A DNA stretch of 14,368 bases, taken from a bacterium HR20. GTDB taxonomy: Bacteria > Bacteroidota > Ignavibacteria > Kapaibacteriales > NICIL-2. The translations under genes were made by a program, and so were the position numbers. Below the pieces are notes generated by a model. It saw nothing but the letters and a program-made list of their open reading frames with translations. It did not search any database and was not told where the DNA came from. The stretch is from assembly GCA_002898675.1 (NCBI GenBank), contig BEHW01000052.1, forward strand, positions 1-14,368, in the 5' to 3' direction. Position 1 is the stretch's first letter. Each line of letters begins with the position of its first letter. Shown here piece by piece: positions 1-5,895 of the stretch.

Positions 1-1
1 A

Positions 2-1060
2 GCGCATGCAGTTCAACGTTTCCCGTACCATCGCGGTCTTGCGCTGTTGCATGAGCAGCTCCAGGAGCTTTTGCGTTCGGATCAGACCTTTGGCGCAATT
101 GTGGAACTTCCCTCCTCTGCCGAAGAGTCCGGTAGCAACGCAGGATCACCGGACACGACCAATGCTTCCACTGAACCCAGTGTGTTCACGGAATCAAAGG
201 ACCTCGGCGCTGGAGAACCTGTCTCATTGTCCGTCCCAAGCGAGGATGAAGCCTGGAATCTGACGGCGGAAACAGTGCACCCGGTGCCGCGTGAATCCGA
301 AGCAGCACCTGTTGAACCTGCCACGGAGGAACTTCCTCCTGAGATCGAAGCCCCACAGTCGGCTTTGGCGGAAGATACATTCGACGAAGAACCCCGGGCA
401 ACGCTTCAGGACGCTGAGAGCACGGCTGCTCCTGCTACTCATGATGTACAGGAAGCCAGGGGTACATCGGTTCACTTACGGGAAAACGATGCACCTCCCA
501 CGATGCGAATCGTCGAAACAGCAACGATTGATAGCCGCGCGATGCGAATGCTCCGCAGCAGCAATATCCGGCTTATTCCTGGGTTGGAATTTGCGCCTCT
601 TCGCATCGAATCCTCCTTGAGCCAAAGAAATGTTGCAGCAGTTGAGTTTCCCCCCTTCCGTGCTATCCGAGGTTCGGAACGCCAACGGCGCGTGCGTTCT
701 GCCGCCTCGGTACCTTCAACGCCTTCGCAGTTAGAAGCCGAGCTTCGCGCACGCCAGCCGAGTCAAGAATCAACGCACACCAGCACAACGGATTCACCAC
801 AGAAAACATCCCTGGAGCTTCTTGCTGAGCGGCTGGAACGTGCACGAATCAAATCTCCAGAATCAGCGCTTACTGCACCAAACGAAAGTGGGGCCGAAAC
901 CGATGAACCCACCGTTATCAGCGAAACGATGGCACGTATTTACGAAAAGCAAGGCGCCATCGAACAAGCAATCAAAGCGTACATGATCCTTGCGCGCCAG
1001 TTTCCGGAGCGTCGTCTGTTTTTCGAGGAGAAGATTGCGCAGCTCCGCGCAAAGCAGTAG
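2..1060 (+). CDS. TPR-containing protein, 3' part (5' end outside window)
   Basis: The frame is already open at the window edge, and the residues before the first possible in-window start (TTG at 47) read like the end of a TPR helix pair (VQRFPYHRGLALLHEQL), so the true start is probably upstream. The first ~15 visible residues plus the following helix resemble a TPR. A long acidic Pro/Glu/Ser/Thr-rich stretch follows (about residues 35-160, counted from 47) and is probably disordered. The last ~45 residues form another TPR-like helix pair: 'ETMARIYEKQGAIEQAIKAY' and then a 'FPE...FFEEKIAQLRAK' ending. Bacteroidota and Chlorobi proteins of unknown function often carry such a C-terminal TPR, which suggests a protein-protein interaction role. 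The stop lies 2 nt before the LptF/LptG permease start, so the two genes are probably co-transcribed and translationally coupled. No catalytic motif is visible and the exact function is unknown. Confidence 0.75.
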   Translation, partial: AHAVQRFPYHRGLALLHEQLQELLRSDQTFGAIVELPSSAEESGSNAGSPDTTNASTEPSVFTESKDLGAGEPVSLSVPSEDEAWNLTAETVHPVPRESEAAPVEPATEELPPEIEAPQSALAEDTFDEEPRATLQDAESTAAPATHDVQEARGTSVHLRENDAPPTMRIVETATIDSRAMRMLRSSNIRLIPGLEFAPLRIESSLSQRNVAAVEFPPFRAIRGSERQRRVRSAASVPSTPSQLEAELRARQPSQESTHTSTTDSPQKTSLELLAERLERARIKSPESALTAPNESGAETDEPTVISETMARIYEKQGAIEQAIKAYMILARQFPERRLFFEEKIAQLRAKQ

Positions 1061-1062
1061 CC

Positions 1063-2349
1063 ATGGTGATTCTCCCACGCTACATCATCCGCGCGCATCT
1101 CCCACCGTTCCTGTTCGGAGCAAGCGTGGTGATGTTCCTTTTTTTGATGCAGTTTCTCCTCCGGGTGCTCGATGAGCTTGTCGGGAAAGGGCTCAGTGCT
1201 ACGGTCATCGCGCAGCTTATCGTGCTCAACTTGGCGTGGATGGTTGTACTGGCCGTTCCGATCGGCATGCTCTTTTCAGCACTCATCACGTTCGGTCGGC
1301 TGGCGCAGACACACGAAGTCACCGCAATGAAAGCAAGCGGAATGAGTCTGCTGCAGATGATGCTGCCAGTGATCGCGATGGGAGGGGTGCTGACACTTGC
1401 GGTCTTTTGGTTCAACGATAGTGTCCTCCCTGACGCGAACCACCGCGCGAAAACACTGCTGATGGACATTCAACGGAAGAAGCCAAGCTTTGCGCTGCAA
1501 GCGGGGCAGTTCAGCACGCAGCTGGAAGGGTACACAATCCTGGCACGAGCGATTGACACTTCGCAGCAGCATTTACGTGGGGTGACGATCTACGATCGGC
1601 GCGACATCAACCGCCTGACAATCGTCAATGCCGACAGCGGCTTCTTGCGTTTTTCGCCAAGCTATCGCTACGTGTTGCTCGAACTCTACCACGGAGATGT
1701 GCATCAATACTCCCGCATTCGGCGCGGCGACTACCGTTACATCCGCTTCGAGCGGCAACACGTTGTGATACCGGCGTATGGGTTTTTGCTCGAACGTTCG
1801 CAAGAGGGAGCCATCGCCCGCGGTGACCGCGAAATGCGCATCGCCGATATGGAGCGCATTGTCCGCGCAGCACGCGAGCGACAGCAGGCGCAGTGGCGCT
1901 CGATCGAACAGGCTGTTGAGGAGCATCTTGCGCGGTTGCTCAGCGACACTGCATCACTGCCTCCCCACAGCTGGGCAGAACACGTCGCAATCGTTGCAAG
2001 TCAGCTTGGCACCATCGGTGGGCAGTACAACGACGCCGACCGCCAAGCACGGCAGTACGAAGTGGAAATTCAAAAAAAGTACGCTATCCCCGTCGCTTGC
2101 CTTGTGTTTGTATTGGTCGGATGTCCGCTGGGGATACGCACGCGCGGTGGGTCGTTCGGTACCAGCGCTCTCATCAGTGTAGGGTTCTACATCCTCTACT
2201 GGGCATGCCTCATCGGCGGTGAAAAGCTTGCCGATCGCCAGATTCTCCCTCCGGAAGTCATGTGGAGCGCAAACGTGTTGCTTGCCGTCATTGGCGTCAT
2301 GCTCATCATCACGACAAGCAACGAATCTTTTCGCCTGCTGCGCCGCTAA
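1063..2349 (+). CDS. LptF/LptG family (YjgP/YjgQ) LPS-export permease
   Basis: This 428-residue protein has the permease layout of the Lpt ABC exporter. In Gram-negative bacteria LptF and LptG pair with the ATPase LptB to extract lipopolysaccharide from the inner membrane and pass it to the periplasmic bridge. The start fits the family (ILPRYIIRAHLPPFLFG). There are three N-terminal membrane helices (about residues 9-30, 46-78 and 100-125), and the second ends in a typical 'AVPIGMLFSALITFGRL' segment followed by 'HEVTAMKASGMSLLQM', the cytoplasmic coupling helix. A periplasmic beta-rich domain (about 130-330) is followed by three C-terminal helices (about 340-425). The start is the ATG 2 nt after the previous stop. 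No Shine-Dalgarno is evident, so coupling is likely. I cannot tell LptF from LptG. The stop overlaps the convergent rpmG stop by 4 nt. Confidence 0.9.
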   Translation: MVILPRYIIRAHLPPFLFGASVVMFLFLMQFLLRVLDELVGKGLSATVIAQLIVLNLAWMVVLAVPIGMLFSALITFGRLAQTHEVTAMKASGMSLLQMMLPVIAMGGVLTLAVFWFNDSVLPDANHRAKTLLMDIQRKKPSFALQAGQFSTQLEGYTILARAIDTSQQHLRGVTIYDRRDINRLTIVNADSGFLRFSPSYRYVLLELYHGDVHQYSRIRRGDYRYIRFERQHVVIPAYGFLLERSQEGAIARGDREMRIADMERIVRAARERQQAQWRSIEQAVEEHLARLLSDTASLPPHSWAEHVAIVASQLGTIGGQYNDADRQARQYEVEIQKKYAIPVACLVFVLVGCPLGIRTRGGSFGTSALISVGFYILYWACLIGGEKLADRQILPPEVMWSANVLLAVIGVMLIITTSNESFRLLRR

Positions 2350-2528
2350 CGAATTTCTCGGTGGATCGTGTGACGGCGGAGAAATGGGTTGTACTTGCGC
2401 AGCTCCAACCGCTCAGGGGTGTTTTGGCGATTTTTCGTCGTCGTGTAGCGGGATGCTGGCTTTCCTTCTTTTGCCGCCTCAGTGCATTCGAGGGTGATGA
2501 TGACTCGCGCGCCTTTTTTCTTTGCCAT
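2346..2528 (-). CDS. rpmG: 50S ribosomal protein L33
   Basis: The gene encodes a 60-residue L33, the usual size for this large-subunit protein that sits near the tRNA exit site. Family hallmarks are the start MAKKKGARVIITLECTE, the central 'SRYTTTKNRQNTPERLELRKYNP' block (residues ~35-55) and the end 'HTIHREIR'. The frame is open 9 codons further upstream, but the family alignment fixes the start at the ATG ending at 2528. It lies 33 nt downstream of tRNA-Ala on the same strand, so both may come from one transcript. Only a single Cys is present (ECTE), so this is the zinc-free (C-minus) form of L33. Its last four bases overlap the end of the permease gene on the other strand. Confidence 0.95.
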   Translation of the reverse strand: MAKKKGARVIITLECTEAAKEGKPASRYTTTKNRQNTPERLELRKYNPFLRRHTIHREIR

Positions 2529-2561
2529 GGGGTTGTTGTTGCAGATGAGGAACAAAAACAG

Positions 2562-2634
2562 TGGAGCTAAGGAGATTCGAACTCCTGACCTCTGCAGTGC
2601 GATTGCAGCGCTCTACCAACTGAGCTATAGCCCC
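2562..2634 (-). tRNA. tRNA-Ala, anticodon CGC
   Basis: A complete 73-nt cloverleaf can be folded by eye on the minus strand. The 7-bp acceptor stem (GGGGCTA/TAGCTCC) contains the G3:U70 wobble pair that identifies alanine tRNAs, with A73 as discriminator. The D stem is GCTC/GAGC. The anticodon stem CTGCA/TGCAG carries the 7-nt loop ATCGCAC with anticodon CGC, which reads GCG codons. The T arm is AGGAG-TTCGAAT-CTCCT. CCA is not encoded, so it must be added after transcription. rpmG follows 33 nt downstream. A promoter-like TATTTTTG element set inside an inverted repeat lies just upstream. Confidence 0.96.
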
Positions 2635-2638
2635 ACGC

Positions 2639-2672
2639 TGTGATGCAGCGCAAAAATACGAGCTGCATCACA
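2639..2672. repeat. Perfect 11-bp inverted repeat upstream of tRNA-Ala
   Basis: TGTGATGCAGC (2639-2649) and its exact reverse complement (2662-2672) flank a 12-nt spacer. The spacer holds the putative -7 promoter element for tRNA-Ala (minus strand, 2658-2651). The tRNA begins only 4 nt beyond the proximal arm. The repeat could be an operator-like site straddling the start of transcription, or a hairpin. It has no following T-run on either strand, so an intrinsic terminator is unlikely. Confidence 0.7.
2651..2658 (-). promoter_or_regulatory. Putative -7 promoter element for tRNA-Ala/rpmG
   Basis: TATTTTTG on the minus strand matches the Bacteroidota -7 consensus TAnnTTTG. The next three bases (CGC) make an 11-mer identical to the one in front of tRNA-Lys. 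Transcription would begin around 2644, about 10 nt before the mature tRNA 5' end. I do not see a convincing -33 TTG at the usual distance. Confidence 0.5.
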
Positions 2673-2752
2673 ACATCAGTCGGACTGTACCGTAGGCTTT
2701 GCGCGCCTTTTCAAAGCGCACAGGCGATGGTGCACATGGTGCGTTTTACGGC

Positions 2753-2769
2753 TCCGGGGTATCCCCGGA
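2753..2769 (-). terminator. Hairpin just after the RRM gene, possible terminator
   Basis: TCCGGGG-TAT-CCCCGGA is a perfect 7-bp GC-rich stem with a 3-nt loop, 5 nt past the RRM stop codon. On the minus strand the following bases (GCCGTAAAACG) are not T-rich, so it is at best a weak or Rho-assisted terminator or an mRNA 3'-end stabiliser for the infC-rpmI-rplT-RRM transcript. Confidence 0.45.
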
Positions 2770-2774
2770 AGGCA

Positions 2775-3092
2775 TTAGTAGCGACGATATCCGCCGCGAC
2801 CACCACCGCCGCCGTAGCCTCCGCGTGGGCTGTGACGTTGTGGGCGTTCCGCTTGTGGGCGTGCTTCGTTGACGGTGATGGTACGCCCCATGAACTGCAT
2901 TTGATTGCATGCAGAGATGGCAGCTTCCGCCTCGTCATCGTTGGGCATGTCCACAAATCCAAATCCGCGGCTGCGCCCCGAATCGCGATCAATAATCACG
3001 TGCGCATCGGCGACCTCGCCATAGGCGGAAAAGAGCGACTCAAGGTCGCTGTCGGTGGTGTGGTAACTCAAGTTACCAACGTAGAGCTTCAT
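2775..3092 (-). CDS. Small RRM-type RNA-binding protein with Gly-rich tail
   Basis: This 105-residue protein is almost entirely one RNA recognition motif. RNP2 is LYVGNL (residues 3-8) and RNP1 is RGFGFVDM (42-49), with the two central Phe residues that stack on RNA bases. The 'GRTITVNEARPQ' end of the fold lies at about 69-80. The tail (residues ~90-105) is Arg/Gly/Tyr-rich (GGYGGGGGRGGYRRY), as in the small Rbp proteins of cyanobacteria and Bacteroidota, which bind single-stranded RNA and often act in cold or stress adaptation as Csp-like chaperones. The start is the ATG at 3092, because RRM proteins of this class begin MKLYVGNL; the frame extends 26 codons upstream into the rplT end, with no homology. 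It lies 31 nt after rplT and may be the last gene of that operon or have its own promoter. The RNA target is unknown. Confidence 0.92.
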   Translation of the reverse strand: MKLYVGNLSYHTTDSDLESLFSAYGEVADAHVIIDRDSGRSRGFGFVDMPNDDEAEAAISACNQMQFMGRTITVNEARPQAERPQRHSPRGGYGGGGGRGGYRRY

Positions 3093-3123
3093 CGGACCAA
3101 ACCAAAAAAATAAAACAAGGAAC

Positions 3124-3486
3124 TCACCCCGCACTCGGCGTTGCCATGGCTTGCTGAACGATCGCTGCAAATGCAGCGGGGTGGTTCATGGCAAGGTCGG
3201 CAAGCACCTTGCGGTTGATGCTAATGTGCTTGGCATGGAGCGCAGCGATAAGACGCGAGTACGTCGTCCCATTGAGCCGCGCTGCCGCGTTGATGCGCAC
3301 AATCCAGAGCCGGCGGAATGCGCGTTTTTTCGCTCGGCGGTCGCGGTAGGCATACTGCAAGCCCTTTTCGATGTGGTGCTTGGCAATTGTCCACAGCTTC
3401 GACCGAGCGCCCCAGTATCCTCGGGCACGCTTGAGAATCCGGCGGCGTTTGCGATGTGCTGCTGCTTTATTGACACTGCGTGGCAT
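3124..3486 (-). CDS. rplT: 50S ribosomal protein L20
   Basis: The gene encodes a 120-residue L20, the typical length. This early 23S rRNA-binding protein is essential for 50S assembly. The family start MPRSVNKAAAHRKRRRILK and the motifs RGYWGARS, AYRDRRAKKRAFRRLWI and RINAAARLNGTTYSRLI are all present. The start is fixed by homology and by a strong ribosome binding site, GGAGG, 7 nt upstream (3494-3498 on the minus strand). It follows infC and rpmI in the universal bacterial order. In E. coli and B. subtilis L20 represses this operon by binding its mRNA; the 117-nt gap before this gene holds a hairpin that could serve that role. Confidence 0.97.
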   Translation of the reverse strand: MPRSVNKAAAHRKRRRILKRARGYWGARSKLWTIAKHHIEKGLQYAYRDRRAKKRAFRRLWIVRINAAARLNGTTYSRLIAALHAKHISINRKVLADLAMNHPAAFAAIVQQAMATPSAG

Positions 3487-3493
3487 TGGAATG

Positions 3494-3498
3494 CCTCC
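3494..3498 (-). promoter_or_regulatory. Ribosome binding site of rplT
   Basis: GGAGG lies 7 nt before the rplT ATG on the minus strand. It decides the start over the in-frame upstream extension that would begin at 3516. Confidence 0.75.
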
Positions 3499-3526
3499 AG
3501 TCAATTGGTGATACACTCAACACTGC

Positions 3527-3557
3527 GGCGCACGGAGAGCAGTCAACCCGTGCAGCC
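3527..3557 (-). promoter_or_regulatory. Hairpin in the rpmI-rplT gap, candidate L20 operator
   Basis: On the minus strand GGC-T-GCACGG, a 12-nt loop, then CCGTGC-GCC forms 9 base pairs with one bulged T. It sits between rpmI and the rplT ribosome binding site. L20 autoregulates this operon through mRNA structures in well-studied bacteria, so this is a plausible control element. No direct resemblance to the 23S rRNA L20 site was established. Confidence 0.35.
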
Positions 3558-3603
3558 AGCAGAACCATTTCCGAACGTTTGCCCAGTGCGCCCATTCCGA
3601 GGC

Positions 3604-3801
3604 TCAACCGAGAAGGAGCTGGGCGCGAACAAGCGCCAGATTCGCACGATCAACGAGTGTGGTCTTCCGCAGCGATCGTTTTCGCTTCCGATCCTTGCTC
3701 GTGAGAATATGACTGCGGTAGGCCTTCTCGCGCATGATTTTGCCTGTTGCGGTCACTTTGTAGCGCTTTTTCGCGCCGCTATGGGTTTTCATTTTTGGCA
3801 T
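3604..3801 (-). CDS. rpmI: 50S ribosomal protein L35
   Basis: The 65-residue basic protein matches L35 along its length: start MPKMKTHSGAKKRYKVTATGKI, the middle HILTSKDRKRKRSLRK, and the short hydrophobic end after VDRANLALVRAQLL. It is a late-assembling large-subunit protein. The gene starts 2 nt after the infC stop, so translation is probably coupled. An AGGA-like site lies inside the end of infC. The order infC-rpmI-rplT is conserved across bacteria. Confidence 0.96.
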   Translation of the reverse strand: MPKMKTHSGAKKRYKVTATGKIMREKAYRSHILTSKDRKRKRSLRKTTLVDRANLALVRAQLLLG

Positions 3802-3803
3802 CG

Positions 3804-4412
3804 TTAGTCCTGCTCGTCGTTGGACTGTTGTTGCATGAGTTTTTGGTACTTTTTGATTTTCTCTTTGTCGGGCGCAAGGATCATCGTCATCGTTCTGCCT
3901 TCCTCACGGATGGGCTGATCGAATTTAGCAACATCTTCGAGCCGCTGCCAGAACTGCTGGAGAATCTGTTCGCCGAATTCTTTGTGTGTGATTTCGCGAC
4001 CGCGGAAGAGCACCGTTACCTTGACTTTGTTGCCCTCGAGCAGAAACTCGCGAGCGTGACGCGCTTTGAAATCCAAGTCGTGGGTGTCGGTGACGATTTT
4101 GAGGCGAATTTCTTTCAGCTGCGTTTGGTGCTGCTGCTTCCGCTGTTGCTTTTCGCGTTTGTGCTGCTCGTACTGGTACTTGCCGAAGTCAATGACCCGA
4201 CACACGGGCGGATTTGCCTGCGGGGCAACTTCGACAAGATCGAGCCCTCGGTCGTAGGCAATCTTGAGCGCATCCGAAATAGCCATGATGCCGAGCATAC
4301 CGCCTTCGGCATCAACGACGCGCACCACTGGTGCTGTGATTTCGTTATTGATTCGAACCTTCCGCACAGAGCGTACTGAACTTGGACTACCTTTCACCCA
4401 GCAACAGAGCAA
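3804..4412 (-). CDS. infC: Translation initiation factor IF-3
   Basis: This 202-residue protein is IF-3, which keeps 30S subunits free and checks start-codon and initiator-tRNA pairing. The N-terminal domain begins at 'VRINNEITAPVVRVVD' and continues through 'LGIMAISDALKIA' and 'DLVEVAPQANPPVCRVIDFGKYQYE' (about residues 18-80). A basic linker rich in Lys and Gln follows. The C-terminal domain has 'KEIRLKIVTDTHDLDFKARHA', 'KVTVLFRGREITHKE' and 'MILAPDK'. There is no in-frame ATG near the expected start. A TTG at 4412 has AGGGGA 9 nt upstream (4422-4427). The alternative is a GTG at 4397, giving a shorter protein beginning VKGSPSS. A rare start codon is common in infC, where it allows IF-3 to repress itself. 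First gene of the infC-rpmI-rplT group. Confidence 0.95.
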   Translation of the reverse strand: MLCCWVKGSPSSVRSVRKVRINNEITAPVVRVVDAEGGMLGIMAISDALKIAYDRGLDLVEVAPQANPPVCRVIDFGKYQYEQHKREKQQRKQQHQTQLKEIRLKIVTDTHDLDFKARHAREFLLEGNKVKVTVLFRGREITHKEFGEQILQQFWQRLEDVAKFDQPIREEGRTMTMILAPDKEKIKKYQKLMQQQSNDEQD

Positions 4413-4421
4413 AAACGCATG

Positions 4422-4453
4422 TCCCCTCTGCTGTCTGCGGCAGAGTCACCCTT
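4422..4453 (-). promoter_or_regulatory. infC leader: ribosome binding site next to a hairpin
   Basis: On the minus strand CTCTGC-CGCAGACA-GCAGAG makes a 6-bp hairpin whose 3' arm runs straight into the AGGGGA ribosome binding site of infC. A TCCC further upstream can pair with the GGGA of that site. The structure could limit access to the start region. This was read by eye and no folding energy was calculated. Confidence 0.35.
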
Positions 4454-4519
4454 CTGGGGATCGGGCATGAGATGGTCAATTGCACGTCGAACAGTGATGC
4501 AGACTGTAAAACTTCAGTG

Positions 4520-4527
4520 CAAAGATA
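4520..4527 (-). promoter_or_regulatory. Putative -7 promoter element for infC operon
   Basis: TATCTTTG on the minus strand is an exact match to TAnnTTTG and is followed by CAC. It would start transcription near 4513, giving infC a leader of about 100 nt. TTCG about 21 nt upstream is a weak candidate for the -33 element. Confidence 0.45.
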
Positions 4528-4603
4528 GCACATTGCACGACAAATTTCCGAAGGAACGTGCAACAAGTAACGCAATAACGATGTACGACTCCCAGGCAGG
4601 ATA

Positions 4604-4611
4604 GATTTTTG
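4604..4611 (+). promoter_or_regulatory. Possible -7 promoter element for Y-family polymerase
   Basis: GATTTTTG, followed by CGA, differs by one base from the TATTTTTG elements seen elsewhere in the window and lies 20 nt before the polymerase start codon. No -33 element or LexA-type palindrome is obvious nearby. Confidence 0.3.
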
Positions 4612-4631
4612 CGAACATCTTCCACAGCGAA

Positions 4632-5855
4632 ATGCTTCGGTACCTCTTCGTTGATTTCAACGCCTACTTTGCCTCCGTCGAGCAGCAGCTTCACCCGGAA
4701 CTTCGGGATAAGCCGGTCGGCATCGTTGCTGTGATGACGGATCGGACGTGCCTGATTACCGCAAGCTACCAAGCACGCCGCTATGGGTTGAAGACCGGCA
4801 CTCCGGTCCGCGAAGCACGCAAACGTTGCCCAGAACTCATTTTGGTGGAAGCTCATCCTGCGGTATATGTCGAAATGCACCACCGTTTACTCGAAATCAT
4901 CGAAGGGTGCATACCTATCACACAGGTATGCTCGATCGACGAGGTCCTTTGCGAACTCCATGGTCGCGAGCAAGAGCCAGCACGTGCTATCGCGATTGCA
5001 AAGAAAATCAAAGACGCAATTCGCAGAGAAGTTGGTCAGTACATCACCTGTTCCATCGGTATCGCACCCAATCCATTTCTCGCAAAAACAGCCAGCGACC
5101 TCGAAAAGCCCGACGGACTAACGATCCTCACCGAGCAGGACATCCCAGACCGTCTGCTCCACCTCCAATTGCAAGACCTCTGCGGCATTGGCCCTCGCAT
5201 GGCAATGCGACTCTACCATGCCGGCATTCGCACCGTTGCCGAGCTCTACCGTGCTACCAGGCACCAACTACGCAACATTTGGGGGAGCATCGAAGGGGAA
5301 CGATTCTATGAACACCTTCGGGGCAACTGCACCGATCGCACCCCAACGAAACGCAGCAGTGTGGGACATTCCCACGTTCTCGAACCAGCAATGCGCACCG
5401 AAGAACGAGCATTTGCCGTTCTGCACCGGCTTATGCAGAAGGCCACAGCTCGGATGCGACGGTATGGTGTACTTGCACGCAGAATAACCGTTGAATGTAC
5501 GTTTCTCCCAACGCTGGAGTGGTCTGCGGAGATGCGCATCCCACCAACCAATGATCCGTTCATGCTCGGTGCTGTCCTTCGTAGCCTCTGGGAACAGCGG
5601 CCGCGCCATCGAATGCCGTTCCACGTCCGCATACGCTTTACTGAGCTCACACAAGCGCACCTGCAACTCGAGCTCCCACTCTTTGCCTCCTATCCTCAAC
5701 GGCACCGCCTATTAGCGGCAATCGATGCAATCATTCTCCGGCATGGTCCCGGCGCAGTGTACATCGCCACTGCTCATCCTGCTCGGTCGAGTGCGCCAAT
5801 GCGAATAGCATTCAACGCCATTCCAGATCCGTCCATCGAGGACGATAGCCAGTAG
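4632..5855 (+). CDS. Y-family DNA polymerase (DinB/UmuC type)
   Basis: This 407-residue translesion DNA polymerase copies past damaged template bases. The catalytic acidic residues are present: D8 in LFVDFNAYFASVEQ, and D103 and E104 in CSIDEVLCEL. F13 is at the steric-gate position that excludes ribonucleotides. The usual second Asp of the first motif is Asn (N10), a position not thought to bind metal. SIGIAPNPFLAKTASD (about 137-152) and DLCGIGPRMAMRLYHAGI (helix-hairpin-helix, about 183-200) belong to the palm and thumb. The little-finger domain covers about 240-340. QLELPLF (345-351) fits the beta-clamp binding motif, followed by a UmuC-like tail (AAIDAIILRHGPGAVYIATA). Retained catalytic residues argue against ImuB. 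No umuD-like gene lies next to it. The start ATG gives the family N-terminus; no strong ribosome binding site is seen. Confidence 0.92.
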   Translation: MLRYLFVDFNAYFASVEQQLHPELRDKPVGIVAVMTDRTCLITASYQARRYGLKTGTPVREARKRCPELILVEAHPAVYVEMHHRLLEIIEGCIPITQVCSIDEVLCELHGREQEPARAIAIAKKIKDAIRREVGQYITCSIGIAPNPFLAKTASDLEKPDGLTILTEQDIPDRLLHLQLQDLCGIGPRMAMRLYHAGIRTVAELYRATRHQLRNIWGSIEGERFYEHLRGNCTDRTPTKRSSVGHSHVLEPAMRTEERAFAVLHRLMQKATARMRRYGVLARRITVECTFLPTLEWSAEMRIPPTNDPFMLGAVLRSLWEQRPRHRMPFHVRIRFTELTQAHLQLELPLFASYPQRHRLLAAIDAIILRHGPGAVYIATAHPARSSAPMRIAFNAIPDPSIEDDSQ

Positions 5856-5895
5856 CCATCGCTCCCCACCTTGGCAAGGCATTTGCAGCAGACCC

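Noticed and set aside
3151..4379. Plus-strand open frames of 218 and 210 codons across rplT, rpmI and infC
   Set aside because: They are antisense to three unmistakable translation genes and carry no family features.
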